A stretch of 64,000 bases of DNA from Luzula sylvatica (GCA_946800325.1 OX326961.1:47145415-47209414), one strand, 5' to 3'; counted from the stretch's first letter, positions 45,731 through 56,833 are shown. Made by a program: numbers and translations. The notes: a model not told the origin generated them from the letters alone.

Positions 45731-46795
45731 CAATGGACCCCTCAACTCTTCCCTCTCTATCTTGAAGATCGCTTAATCTGGACGAAAGCTAAAAACGGGG
45801 TGTTTTCGGTTAAAAGCCTATTTGAATCAATTACGGAGATTGAACCATTGCCCGACAATAATTTCTGGACCCAACTGTGGTCATGGAACTTCCTGGTACC
45901 AAAGGTACAGATTTTTATCTGGCGCTTAATCTCAGAATGTTTGCCTCTGAATGCCAAATTGGGTTACCTTATATCTCATATTGATACCACCTGCCCACTA
46001 TGCCAACATTACTTTGAAGACACGATCCATTTCATAAGAGATTGCCATTTCACTAGGGCTGTTTTCTTCTCGATTGGACTCCAAATTGACAATGTCCTTG
46101 GTGAGCCAGCCTTGATTCTCGAGTACCTTGCAAATTCACTCCCCCAAAATCTTTTTGCAATGGTTGCAATCCTCTTATATTACGTTTGGAACGCTCGTAA
46201 CGATCTCCTGTTTCAGCAAAAAAGACCATCAATTCACCGGACAGTTCTTTCTTCGATAAATTGTTTTGCTCTTCGGGTACAATCTAGAACTTCTCAGGAG
46301 CGACCTCCTCCTAAACCCCCTGACCTGAACCGATTCATCTTTTTCTGTGATGGGTCATAGAAAGAATCCCACGGTGGATGGAGTTATGTGTGCCTTCAAA
46401 ACAATTTGCTCATTCTATATGAAGCAGATTATAAAACGGGTATAAACCCGTTATATATGGAACTTCAAGCCATCCACAAAGCCATGCTTACTGCAATTGC
46501 TAGGGGATTTATACACTGCCTCTTCCATTCAGATTCCAAAGAGATTATTGCTAATCTCATGGAGTCTCAAATCCCTATTCCGGCTGATTGGAGAATCGCC
46601 ACACTCGTATGGGAAGTTTGGAAACTGGCTCAAGCTCATCCTACCTTTACTTTTGAATTCGTTCCGAGATTACAAAATTCGCAAGCCGATATGTTAGCTA
46701 AACACGCACGGAATACTAGGTCACACACGGAGGGATCCTTCTTTCCCGTCCCCTGCCTGCCGCAATTGGTTTCTCGCCCTGAGTTTCTCTGAGAG
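45731..46795 (+). pseudogene. LINE ORF2 C-terminus: zf-RVT and RNase H domains
   Basis: The frame is open from the truncation point (QWTPQLFPLYLEDRLIW) to a stop at 46,793. It is broken only by an in-frame TAG at 46,358-46,360, where the preceding CDGS suggests a tryptophan codon was lost. Residues around 55-140 form the zf-RVT region that follows plant LINE reverse transcriptase (FIWRLISECLPLN, then CPLCQHYFEDTIHFIRDCHF). After the stop comes an RNase H fold of the plant LINE type. Acidic residues are visible in CDGS, MELQAIHKAM, HSDSKEII and NSQADMLAKHAR, so the catalytic set looks complete. The reverse transcriptase and endonuclease are missing. Confidence 0.9.
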
Positions 46796-47030
46796 CCGTT
46801 GCGGTCCTTTCCTGCATCCTATTAAGTTGGAGTATTTTTATATCTCCCCTGCTCTGCACCCTTAGCTTCATGTCTTTTTTGTGCTTTTCTCGTAATAACC
46901 TACTTTTTTATCTTGTTTGCTTTGTTATGTTTCTTTTATATGTACCTCTCAACGTTATGTATTTTTTTAATGAATAATATATACCTACGGGTTTTAAATC
47001 AAAAAAAAAGAAAAAAGAAAAAAAAAAAAA
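45731..47030 (+). mobile_element. 5'-truncated L1-type LINE with RNase H
   Basis: A 10-bp target duplication GAATACTTTC lies at 45,721-45,730 and 47,031-47,040. The right end is an A-rich tail interrupted by G (about 47,001-47,030). Only the end of ORF2 is present. Truncation of the 5' side with an intact 3' end is the usual product of target-primed reverse transcription. Confidence 0.93.
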
Positions 47031-47237
47031 GAATACTTTCAGAGACGCATATATTGAAACAAATCCCAACGGTAAACAAGTCCTACGGAACATTTCACAT
47101 ACATATACTAGTTACCTCAACATAATACATAAACAGAACACACTCTTCTAGGATTAGCATTACATAAAGAGTACAGACATGTCTTCATATCAAATACTCT
47201 AAAGAGTATATATCACATTGATAACCATTAACATTGT

Positions 47238-47243
47238 TTTATT
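47238..47243 (-). terminator. Polyadenylation signal of the 47,263-47,640 gene
   Basis: AATAAA on the minus strand, 20 bp downstream of the TAA stop codon. Confidence 0.55.
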
Positions 47244-47262
47244 AGATAACAATCCAATAAGT

Positions 47263-47640
47263 TTACCATTTCCCAACAGTAGTCCTCTGCTGGTAATTGT
47301 AGAAGTACCCATTCTGATAATGGTAATGGCCGAACCTGGAGTTTTGGTTGTATTGCTCATTAACCCTAGTATCCGTACCGGTCCCGGTACCCGTACCTGT
47401 AATTGTACTTAGACTTGTACGCATACCGGTACCGGTACCGGTACCCGTACCCGAAGCTGGAATTTCGACAGTCTTTTTCTTTGGTGAATAACATGTAGAC
47501 AAATATCCACCGTAAATCTTAGCCGCCTCATTGCTATCGATGGTTGCTTCCTTAGTAGTAGATTGACGTCCTTTTCTATACAGATTAAAGAAGCTAAATG
47601 CTTCTTTATTCTTGGCGAAGTCTTTCTGGCGTGTTGCCAT
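47263..47640 (-). CDS. Small plant protein of unknown function with Thr-Gly repeats
   Basis: An intronless frame of 125 codons, starting MATRQKDFAKNKEAFSFFNL. The N-terminal half (residues 1-60) is well-behaved: basic, with FFNLYRKGR and IDSNEAAKIYGGY segments that look like a conserved plant motif. I cannot name the family. Residues 64-72 and 81-89 are alternating Gly-Thr encoded by GGTACC-type hexanucleotide repeats. The tail is Tyr/Asn/Gln-rich (HYHYQNGYFYNYQQ). There is no signal peptide or membrane segment. A TATA box lies about 90 bp upstream of the ATG and a polyadenylation signal about 20 bp past the stop, so this reads as a compact real gene. The ATG chosen is the first in the frame, after an in-frame stop. 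It is the only convincing host gene in the window. Confidence 0.72.
   Translation of the reverse strand: MATRQKDFAKNKEAFSFFNLYRKGRQSTTKEATIDSNEAAKIYGGYLSTCYSPKKKTVEIPASGTGTGTGTGMRTSLSTITGTGTGTGTDTRVNEQYNQNSRFGHYHYQNGYFYNYQQRTTVGKW
47371..47455. repeat. GGTACC-type hexanucleotide repeats inside the gene
   Basis: Two clusters of (GGTACC)n and variants such as CCCGTACC encode the Thr-Gly runs. They are spaced by 20-odd bases of ordinary sequence. Length variation in multiples of six would keep the frame. Confidence 0.85.
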
Positions 47641-47727
47641 TAATGGAAGGAAGCTAGTTTACTGAAAGTTATATGTGTTAATTGTTTGGTGTTTTGATTG
47701 CATATCATGATGTTTGGATGGTCGATT

Positions 47728-47735
47728 ATTTATAA
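47728..47735 (-). promoter_or_regulatory. TATA box of the 47,263-47,640 gene
   Basis: The minus strand reads TATAAATA in CCTATTATAAATAATCG. It is 88-95 bp upstream of the start codon, which allows a 5' leader of about 60 bases. Confidence 0.65.
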
Positions 47736-47759
47736 TAGGTGCATGATACGTCTGATCAG

Positions 47760-50308
47760 TAGTAACTAGTAAGTACAATGTATGGTTGAAGAGATGACTT
47801 TCAGTCAATGGTCTAATGTTCGGTCTGGTATTGCTTAATTAGTCGGTTTGGGGAATTTATCTTTCGGTTTGTGGGGCTAAGATTTTAATAGGTCCTAATT
47901 TTACCTAATGAATGAAGAAGTGTGTCTTTCTTCAATTTTGATATGAATGAAAATTAAATACCCAACATAACATAAATCATGTATGGTCATGTATTCTATC
48001 AATTGAGCTATGCGCCTCACTTCGATGACACTTTTCTGAAGTTGTAGGTGATTAATCCTAGAAACATGAAGGCTGTTTGATCGGATTATTAGGTTGATCC
48101 CCGCACGTTGATGCGGGTAAGTATGTTGTCCGTCCTTCTAAATTTTGTTTTTAGTTTAATTTTTTTTTATCGCTAGTTGTTTGTTCGATTAGTTATTCAT
48201 TTATTGACGTACTCAATATTTTGATTTTTGTTAAAATTGATGATATGTTAGATAATGATCAGATCTATCATAGTTAAAAATTAATTAATACAAGATTAAT
48301 ATTCAATCGAATTAATAATTCTTAATTAATATCACTAATTTTTATTATGTCTATTATATATTGTTAATTAGAATATAGCTATTTGTGATGGTGAAATTTG
48401 AGAACAAATAATATCCTTTATAATAAATATATAGAATATTTGTGGTACAACCAGGAGACCATTATCATTCCTCCTACAAATAGTGACGTGCCCCTCTAAG
48501 AAAACCAGAAACCTATCCACCGTAATATACACGATGTTTTATTTTTATTTTATTTTTTGTTTTAAAACATATTATTACGTGACATGTATGTTATTATGTT
48601 CGGTTAATATAATTATTTATTAAAAAAAAAAAAAAAAAATCTAATTATTTCTTTGTAAATAAAAAATTAAAAGTTTCATTAGTTTCCATATATTTAGAAC
48701 TAATGTATTTGTACTAAATTATTATTATAAAAAATAAAATAACATAAATAAGTCATAAAAAGTGTTATAATTATAAAAACTCATTATTCTAAAATGGTTT
48801 ACCGGGAACACTACTATTTGGAAAAAGTATCGTGCAATATTTTGTAAAAAGATAGACAAGAATATTAGAAAAAATAGCATGAAATCGTCTATTGAAAAGA
48901 AAAAAATCAAACAAAAGGATTTCTTTCAAAAAATATTTTTTTTATTAAAAAAATACTTCAAATATTAAATATCAAATCAACTAGTAATATAAGAAAAAGA
49001 AATGAAAAGTATACTTGTCACGTTAGAGGTTTGAAAAGGATTTGTGTATTTTTGTTGTTTTAAAATTATTTTAATAAATGAAAGGATGAAAAAAAGTTTT
49101 ATATAGAAGATTTAGCCTACGAAATTTGTAAGGGGAAAAAAATTCATCCCCGCGCGTGAAAGAAAAATCAATGGTTTTAGTGGTATTTAATCATATTTCG
49201 AGAAATCATGTATTATCTTATTTATTGTTTAGTATGCAAATTAAATATGATAATAATATGTCTAATATTATCATATTGAATCATAATTTAGATCATAATT
49301 TATAAGAAAATATCCCAAGACATATTAAATTTAGATCTCCAACCAAATGAGAAATTGTGGCTCGAAACACGGATCTACATTTAAATATGTCTAATTGATA
49401 CAAAACACAATTACTTAAAATTTGTTCAGTGTGAAATACAAAAATTATATGTTATAAAAATTGATGAGTTCAAGTTTAATTGACATTAATTTTTTATATT
49501 TCCGAACAATATAAATACAAGAAATGTGGCTTCTCTTAGAAGATGTATTTAGGGTCAATTCGGTCTGCTATTTTATACTTTAAAGTAGATTATCTGAAGA
49601 GGAGCATATTACTGGTTTGCACAAAAGTAATTGTACATGGCATCCAAACGAATATATTCTTTCCAATCATATTGGAATGTTGTTCTATTCTTAACCCAAA
49701 CATATCTTTATTATTATATTTTCTTGATTAGGTCTCAGTTGTATTGTACGAGATATGATGGTACATTAACTTATTTAACCTTTCTTTTGTTGATTTGCTT
49801 AGTTGTAACATTTTTAAAATTTGTAATTATATAAAAATAAATATTATTATTTTCTCTTTTTTAAGAACTTATAAAAATAAATTTATTATTTAAAAGAATA
49901 CTAATGTTAATTGATTTTCCTGAATTCACAACGTTTCACGCTTCATGATTTACTGCCGTATAATCCTTTTATTATCACTTCCTTTCAATCGTATGATAAC
50001 CGTTGCTCAAACTGTCAAACATATACCCCCTCGTTCCCCTCTCGCTCCTCTCATTTCAGAAGAATCGTGAAGCCCTGGCGGCGGAGACGACGCCCCGATC
50101 CTTTGCTTAAATTATTTTTATGACACAAGTCCGGTCCCAAGTTTTCAAGTACCCGAGGCCTATTTTCAAAATAGACCCCATATGCACTTTATTTATTTAA
50201 AAAGAATATTAAAGTATGTTGTCACTATATTTTTTGTTCAAATCTTGCTTAGATTATTTTTTTGTTCATATTTGCAATGTATTTTGGAAAAAGAAAAAAA
50301 AAATAGCT
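47760..50308. other. AT-rich intergenic stretch
   Basis: No supported gene. Noted inside: a tRNA A-box-like TAGCTCAATTGATAG on the minus strand at about 47,995-48,010, a short hairpin CCCGCACGTTGATGCGGG at 48,099-48,116, and an A17-type run near 48,621-48,640. The rest is AT-rich without clear repeats. Confidence 0.5.
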
Positions 50309-50366
50309 TGTGCGATTTGAACTTATCTCTCACAAGAAAGACAAGTATTTTATCAATGGATCACAT
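50309..50366 (-). repeat. tRNA-derived relic, probable SINE head
   Basis: The minus strand reads GTGATCCATTGATAAAATAC, then TTGTCTTTCTTGTGAGAGAT, then AGTTCAAATCGCA. The second block and the final AGTTCAAATC (B-box GGTTCRANYCC) follow the layout of plant tRNA-derived SINEs. The A-box is degraded and no cloverleaf closes, so it is not a functional tRNA gene. Surrounding GGTCCCAAGTTTTC (50,134) and GGGGCCGGGCCTG (50,496) may be the ends of a larger element. Confidence 0.45.
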
Positions 50367-51259
50367 ATTTTTTTGTGATCTTTAACAGTTTTATCATAAT
50401 TATACTTATTTTTAACTAGATAAATCATGTTTTTCAAAAAATTTGGATCCCTAAAAATTTGTATCCGAAGTCCGGACGTATTGTGCCTATGACTGGGGCC
50501 GGGCCTGATATGACATGAATTAATATAACACTAGCATGGTATCCGTGCAATTGCGCGGGTTTGTTGTTGAAAATTGTATTTTCCTTTTCCTTTTGCTTAT
50601 GCTAATAATAGCAATGGCCAAACCAAATAGAATTAGCTCGTCTTACTTGATTGTGATCAACTAGACGTGTTTAAATCAGGAGAAACGCTTCATGTGTATT
50701 AAATCAAAATTTATTAAATCAAAACTGGTTTACTTATCAATGTATTTGTTTCTGCTAAATATATGTATACAAAAATGTGATGACAGATAAATGACAATAT
50801 TGGAGTTTGATCATGTATGTGAAACTTTTGCAAACTATGCTTAGTGGATTGCTAGCAGAAAATTATTTTTCTCTTTCCAAGCTTGGAACTGAACCACCAA
50901 AAAAAAAACATAACAAAACATAAAAATCAATGGAAAACATATAATTCGTAGTAACTTAAATAATTGATCAACTCACCAAACTCTAAATTAAAAGAATTTA
51001 TCCAATCAATTCTTCTGTAATATGCAAGAAACAATTTATTACTTCTCATGCCAACTTCACAAACATCAAGTGCATATAACTTAAAATGTCGAAATTTTAC
51101 AATAACATTTTACAATCCCAAAATATGCACAAAACCCCTATGAATTGTCAAAAATTTATGAGACTCTTCAAAATTATGGAAATGCCCAATATACCCGTAA
51201 AAAACGAATAATAGGGTTTTTACCTTTTTGAGAATTGCCGAGTTGTCACGCTCAAGAAT
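50367..51259. other. AT-rich stretch, nothing supported
   Basis: No gene or element ends identified. A short GC-rich hairpin CCGTGCAATTGCGCGGG lies at 50,549-50,565 without a recognisable terminus next to it. Confidence 0.5.
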
Positions 51260-51810
51260 TTACTTCTCCACAATAATTAAAATTTGATGATTGCAATTAT
51301 ATCTTTGGCACCCCTCGAATTTTGAAAAAATATCACATATACGGATATACCCCTGAAATAAACCGTAATTTAAAATATATCCCTCCAAATGAGAAATATA
51401 CAAAAATACCCCTAGAAATTTGAAAAATGTTACATATATCCTTGAAATGAACCACAATAATCATATATACCTCTGAATTTCATAAAATTTTACAAAATCC
51501 CTAAAGATGAGAAAAATATTATATATACCCTTTAATTTCATAAATTTTCAAAAATATACCTCAAAAAAAATATCATGTTATTCTTGAAGTTCATAAAATT
51601 ATCAAGAATACCCTGAAAATGAAAAAACTGTAACATATACCCTTGAAATTAAACCTAATATTAGATACACCCCTGAATATGGAAAAAATATCAGATATAC
51701 CCCTGAAATTAAGCCTAATTATTTGACTTACTAACATATAATATATATCCTTGAAAATGAGAAAAATATAAAAATAACCTTAACAATCAGAAAAATATGG
51801 CATATACCAT
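51260..51810. repeat. Degenerate minisatellite of TACCCCTGAAATT-type units
   Basis: The motif TA(T/C)ACCCCTGAAATTAA and close variants recur about every 25-60 bp, for example near 51,350, 51,405, 51,430, 51,467, 51,640, 51,667, 51,698 and 51,745. They are separated by GAGAAAAATAT-type AT-rich links. Spacing is irregular and copies are old. Confidence 0.7.
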
Positions 51811-52190
51811 TCAAATTAACCAAAATATAAAATCAGCTCGTTAGTAAACCAAATTATTACTTGAAATTGAGAAATTAAGAAGCTAACAATGAAAATTACC
51901 TTTGGTCTATCTCGCTCATATTGTCTCGATTTGAGTCCTCTGATCGGCTCGTTTATCCTCAACCCCATCTACCAAAGGTTCGACTCCCGCGAGCTTTTTA
52001 TTGCCCATAATGTCCTGTCGCAATTTAGCCTTCAGGCCTAGGCATCATGCCCTCCAACATCATCCCTCATTTAATATTTTACTTCAAATGAAAATAGAAT
52101 TGAAAATACAATTTAAATAAATATTCATAAATAATATATTTTGATAATAGTGGTTACTTGTGAGCGAAGAACACGAAGCGCACTCTGTTG
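51811..52190. other. Non-repetitive flank left of the Copia insertion
   Basis: It includes a moderately GC-rich stretch (51,905-52,050) with CTCGCTCATATTGTCTCG and GGTTCGACTCCCGCGAGC. This could be a gene leader, but no frame or splice pattern could be supported. Confidence 0.4.
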
Positions 52191-52195
52191 AAATA

Positions 52196-52481
52196 TAAAC
52201 TTAATTGATATGTTTTAGGTTCATGTTTATTGAATTCAATGTATGAGTGTGAAAGGTCAAGTTCATCTCGGAAATATGATTCATGAAATTTATATTAGTG
52301 AGAGTTAAATGTGATTCATGTATGTATGAATTACCTAGCCTATAAATAGGATTTCATTTCATTTGTAAGATGAAGAAAGTAAAAAGAGAGAAAAAGAAAT
52401 AGAAACAATATTGAAAGTTATAGAGAATAATTCTTTTTTCTTCTTCCATTAAAATCTAAATATTGTGAGTTTATTCCAACA
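52196..52481 (+). repeat. 5' LTR of the Copia element
   Basis: It starts TGTTGAAATATAAAC and ends TTATTCCAACA. A TATA box (CCTATAAATAGG) lies near 52,338-52,349. It is shorter than the 3' LTR, mainly because it lacks segments such as TAATGTTAGAG. Confidence 0.95.
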
Positions 52482-52484
52482 AAT

Positions 52485-52496
52485 TGGTGTCAGAGC
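52485..52496 (+). other. Primer binding site of the Copia element
   Basis: TGGTGTCAGAGC, one base away from the tRNA-iMet consensus TGGTATCAGAGC, three bases after the LTR. Confidence 0.88.
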
Positions 52497-52498
52497 GA

Positions 52499-54207
52499 AT
52501 TGCGGGTTCTGGTAGTACGTCACTAGGGCAGATTCAGCTGCCACGACTCACGAAGTCGAACTACGAGAGTTGGAGCATCCAAATGCGTGCATTGCTCGGT
52601 GCACAAGATGCATGGGAAGTAATCGAGGACGGTTATGAGGAACCGAAATCTACAACTGGCTGGATGGCAAATCAGTTTAAAGTATTGAAAGAGACATGCA
52701 TGAAAGACAAGACCGCTCTCTATCTCTTATTTCAAGCAGTGGATGAGTCGGGTTTTCAGAAAATTTCTGGTGCGGTAACCTTGAAGAAAGCTTGGGAGAC
52801 TTTGCAAAAGGTCTTCAAAGGTGCTGACCGAGTTAAACAAGTGAGGCTTCAAACCTTACGAGGTGAGTTGGAGGCCATGAAGATGAAAGAAACGGAAGGA
52901 GTGTCCGATTATATCACACGTGTGCAAACGGTCGTAAATCAACTCAAAGGCAATGGAGAAACCCTAACTGACGCGAGGGTTGTCGAGAAGATTTTGCGAT
53001 CCTTGACTGAAATTTTTGAGAACGTAGTATGTGCAATTGAGGAGTTTAAGGATTTGGAAAATATGACGGTCGATGAACTTGCTGGTTCTCTTGAGGCACA
53101 TGAACGACGCAAAAAGAAGAAGAAGAACGAGTCACTCGAGGAGGCCTTACAAGCAAAGGCAACTATCAAGGACGATAAAACGATGTTTGTCCAAAATAAT
53201 CGAGGGAGAGGACGCAGCCGTGGAGGTCGTGGTTTTGGTTGCAGACGAGGCCGCGGTCATGGTGATAATAATTATGAAGAAAAGAGCCACCCTAATCAAC
53301 GGAATTGGCGGGGTCGAGGGGGGGGGGGGGGGGGTCGTGGAAGAGGCGGCCGATCAAATCGAACGAATTTCGAGTGCTATAATTGCGGCAAAACTGGGCA
53401 CTATGCAAAAGACTGCTGGTTTGAAAAACGAGTAGATGAAAATGCGAATCTGGCCGAAAAAGAAGAAGAGAAAAATCATGGCATTCTCATGATGGCTTAT
53501 AAGTGTACCGTTTCGGACAGTGACATGGTATGGTATCTTGATACATGTGCAAGCAATCATATGTGCGGACACAAACATTTCTTCGTGGAGATGCAAGAAA
53601 TAGAAGATGGACATGTGTCGTTCGGTGACGCGTCGAAGGTCCGAGTGAAAGTCAGAGGTAAAATCTGTTTTTCTGTAAAAGGTGATAAAGGAGGTTCTAT
53701 CGAGGATGTATATTATGTGTCCGACATGAAGAGTAACATCTTTAGCAAGGGGCAATTATTGGAAAAAGGATACTCGGTTTTCATGAAAAACCGGATGATG
53801 CACTTGAAGGACAAAAGAGGACAATTAATTGCAGATGTCGAGATGGCCAATAATCGCATGTTCAAACTGAACTTGAGAAGCATAAAAGAAACATGTTTGC
53901 GAGTCGACATGAATGACAAAGCTTGGTTATGGCACTTACGGTTTGGGCACTTGCACTACAGTGGTCTAAATGAGTTAGCAAAGAAAGATATGGTACATGG
54001 GCTGCCCAACATGGATTACGTTGGCAGTTCTGCGAGGGTTGTGTACTCGGTAAGCATGCGAGGAACTCATTTCAAAAGAAGGCAGAATTTCGAGCGAAGA
54101 AACCTCTCGAGTTGGTTCATACGGACATATGTGGACCAATTACGCCTATGTCGCTCGGTGAGAAAAAGTATTTCATCACTTTCATTGATGATTACACAAG
54201 AAGGACA
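52499..54207 (+). pseudogene. Copia gag, protease and integrase N-terminus
   Basis: The open frame runs from before the primer site with no ATG ahead of the conserved gag start (QIQLPRLTKSNYESWSIQMR). Codon ATT at 52,499-52,501 is one base from ATG in the expected place, so loss of the start codon is likely. Gag of the UBN2/Copia type is followed by an Arg-Gly-rich stretch encoded in part by a run of 17 G (53,318-53,334). Then comes a zinc knuckle CYNCGKTGHYAKDC (53,375-53,416) and protease motif DTCASNHM (53,540), where the family has DTGASNHM. The integrase zinc-binding part follows (WHLRFGHLHYSGL). A one-base deletion near 54,023 shifts the frame; the other frame then carries the remaining CxxC and the start of the core. 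All residue calls are read directly. Confidence 0.92.
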
Positions 54208-55549
54208 TGAGTTTATTTCTTGAAGGAGAAGTATGAGGCATTTGAAGTGTTCAAAAAGTTCAAGGCTTTGGTTGAGAAGATGAGCAGATTTTACATCAAA
54301 GCTTTACGGTCCGATAGAGGCGGAGAGTATATGTCAACTGCCTTCATGAGTTATTGCGAAGAACAAGGAAACAAAAGATTCTTGACTGCACCTTATTCAC
54401 CGCAGCAAAACGGTGTAGCCGAGAGGAAGAATCGGACTATTCTCGACATGGTTCGATCGATGTTGAAGAGTAAAGACATGCCAAAAGAATTTTGGGCAGA
54501 AGTCGTACAATGTGCCGTTTATGTACAAAACCGCTGCCCACATACGAGAGTTGCGGATAAAACACCACAAGAAGCTTGGAGTGGACAAAAGCTAACGGTA
54601 TCACACTTAAGGATTTTTGGTAGTGTGGCGTATGCGCACGTACCAGATCAAAGACGGACCAAACTTGATGATAAAAGCAAGAGATACGTATTCATCGGAT
54701 ATGACGAGACGACAAAGTCTTTTAGGCTATTCGACCCAATTTCAAAGAAGGTTGTAGTAAGCCGGGACATACAAGTGAATGAAGAAATCGCATGGGATTG
54801 GAGCGACCAAAAGGAGATGACGCATGAGAAGGAGAAAGGAGAATCGTTAACCTCTACGCGTTTAATTGCATCGATCAGCCCCTCGTCATCCAGTGATGAA
54901 GAAGAACCGAGAGAACCGCGAATGAGAAGAATGCAAGACTTGTACGATGCAACAAGCGAGGTACACCTTATATGTCTTTTGGCGGATGTCGAGAACATTT
55001 CTTTTGAAAAGGCAGCGAGAGATAAGAAATGGCAAACAACGATGGATGAGGAAATAAGCGCCATTGAGAAAAATAAAACGTGGGACTTGGTGAAGTTGCC
55101 GGAAGGTTATAGGTCCATATGTGTAAAATGGGTTTATAAGAAGAAAATGAACGCTCAAGGTGAAATTGAGAGGTACAAAACACGTTTAGTCGCTAAGGGC
55201 TATCGGCAAAAGGCGGGAATTGACTATGATGAGGCCTTTGCACTGGTTGCAAGGATGGAAACAAGCCGACTTCTCATATCTCAAGCGGCACAATTCAAGT
55301 GGCCGATCTATCAAATGGACGTACAATCTGCATTCCTAAATGGTGTGCTAGAAGAAGAAGTATACGTGGAGAAACCACCCGGTTATATGAAAGCCGGAGA
55401 TGAGAAAATGGTCTTGAAGTTGAGGAAGGCGCTGTATGGGCTGAAGCAAGCATCTCGAGCATGGAACACTCGTATCGACACCTACTTCAAGGAAAACGGG
55501 TTCATGCAATGTCCATACGAACATGTCTTGTATGTGAAAAAGAGAGAAG
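54208..55549 (+). pseudogene. Copia integrase core and reverse transcriptase
   Basis: This segment is in the second frame. A TGA at 54,208-54,210 interrupts integrase just after FIDDYTRRT, where tryptophan is normal. Then come SDRGGEYMS, the catalytic region and PQQNGVAERKNRTILDMVRS with the catalytic glutamate, and the C-terminal KTPQEAWSG part. Reverse transcriptase begins with CVKWVYKKK and YKTRLVAKGY, with the catalytic motif YQMDVQSAFLNGVLEEEVYV. It runs until the frame is lost near 55,549, shortly before the YVDD motif. Coding quality is good apart from these breaks. Confidence 0.93.
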
Positions 55550-56539
55550 ATATTGTTTGTGGCTCTCTACGTTGACGATCTTATTTTCATGGGGAATAAT
55601 AAGGAGATGATACAAGAATTTAAGGCAGCAATGACTCGGGAGTTCGAGATGACCGATTTGGGCTTAATGAAATATTTTCTCGGTCTTGAGGATAAACAAG
55701 GAAAGCCGGGGATCTTTGTGTCGCAAGAGGCGTATGCAAAAGATATTTTAAAGAAGAACAAGATGAAAGATTGAAATCCGACAGCGACGCCGATGGAACT
55801 CGGTGCAAAACTCTCGAAGTTTGATGGAGGAGATAGTGCTGACGCAAGCAAGTACTGGAGTTTAGTTGGTAGCTTGCGGTATCTCACATGTGCGAGACCG
55901 GACATCGCGTATAGTGTTGGCATAGTGAGTCGGTTCATGGAGGAGCTGAAATACTCACATTGGAAGGCAATAAAAAGGATTCTTCGATATATCCGAGGTA
56001 CGGAGTCACTCGGGTTATATTATTCTCAATCAAATGAGTATAAACTAGTCGGCTATTCCGACAGCGATTGGTGTGGAGATGTAGATGACCGAAAAAGTAC
56101 ACCAGGATATGTATTTTACATGGGAGACACGATTTTCACGTGGCTTTTGAAGAAGCATCCGATCGTAACGTTGTCGACATGTGAAGCAGAATATGTGGCA
56201 GCATCATGGTGTGTGTGCCACGCAATTTGGCTAAGGAGCTTGTTACACGAGTTAAAACTTCCACAAGATGAAGCGACCGAAATACGAGTTGACAATAAAT
56301 CTGCAATTGAGTTGGCAAAGAATCCGGTGCATCACGAGCGGAGTAAACATATCGACGTTCGCATCCATTTTATTTGGGAACATGTGAAGGAAGGAAATGT
56401 GCGAATGAGTCATGTTACGACTCATGATCAAGCAGCGGATATGTTCACAAAACCGCTTCCGAAGATGTTGTTCGACAACTACAAGACAATGATCGGAATG
56501 AAGGATGGAAACAAAAATAAGTTTATGGAGGAGTGTTGA
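55550..56539 (+). pseudogene. Copia reverse transcriptase C-terminus and RNase H
   Basis: In the third segment the frame picks up at ILFVALYVDDLIFMGNN (YVDD catalytic motif, from about 55,569). It reaches KKNKMKD, where TGA at 55,772-55,774 replaces a codon that is usually cysteine. It then continues to SLRYLTCARPDIAYSVG and RNase H (YSDSDWCGDVDDRKSTPGY, LSTCEAEYVAAS, VDNKSAIELAKNP). Translation would end at 56,537, inside the LTR. Catalytic residues appear intact. Confidence 0.93.
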
Positions 56540-56828
56540 ATTATAAACTTAATTGATATATCTCATTAGATTATGTTTTAGTATGAAATGTCAAGTTCAT
56601 CTAGGGAATATGATTCATGAACTTGATATTAGTGAGAAGTTAATGTTAGAGTTAAATGTGATTCATGTATGTATGAATTACCTAACCTATAAATAAGATC
56701 TCATTTCATTTGTAAGATAAAGAAAGTAAAAAGAGAGAAAAAGAAATATAAACAATATTGAAAATTCTAGAGAATAATTCTTCTTTTTTCCTCCATTAAA
56801 ATCTGAATATTGTGAGTTTATTCCAACA
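56534..56828 (+). repeat. 3' LTR of the Copia element
   Basis: It starts TGTTGAATTATAAAC and ends TTATTCCAACA. The stop codon of gag-pol (56,537-56,539) lies three bases inside it, so coding region and LTR overlap. GGAGGAG directly before it is the purine tract. Confidence 0.95.
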
Positions 56829-56833
56829 CACTC

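Larger units (their letters stand above)
52196..56828 (+). mobile_element. Full-length but inactive Copia retrotransposon, 4,633 bp
   Basis: The element has LTRs of 286 and 295 bp and a perfect 5-bp target duplication CACTC (52,191-52,195 and 56,829-56,833). A primer site lies just inside the 5' LTR and a purine tract at the 3' LTR. Between them is a single gag-pol region in Copia order: gag, protease, integrase, reverse transcriptase, RNase H. Style of gag and pol resembles the TNT1-94 type. LTRs differ by roughly 15 percent with several indels, so the insertion is old, consistent with at least five disabling changes in the coding region. Confidence 0.96.

Noticed and set aside
47985..48025. 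TAGCTCAATTGATAG on the minus strand as a tRNA gene
   Set aside because: Only an A-box-like stretch is present; there is no B-box at the right distance and no cloverleaf. At most a SINE relic.
48099..48125. CCCGCACGTTGATGCGGG as a Helitron 3' end
   Set aside because: A hairpin is present but it is not followed by CTRR and T at the usual distance.
51975..52000. GGTTCGACTCCCGCGAGC as a tRNA T-arm
   Set aside because: No matching acceptor stem, D-arm or anticodon arm could be built upstream.
53073..53435. Overlapping 120-codon plus-strand frame in the Copia gag
   Set aside because: It is a +1 shadow of the gag and zinc-knuckle region with no motif of its own.
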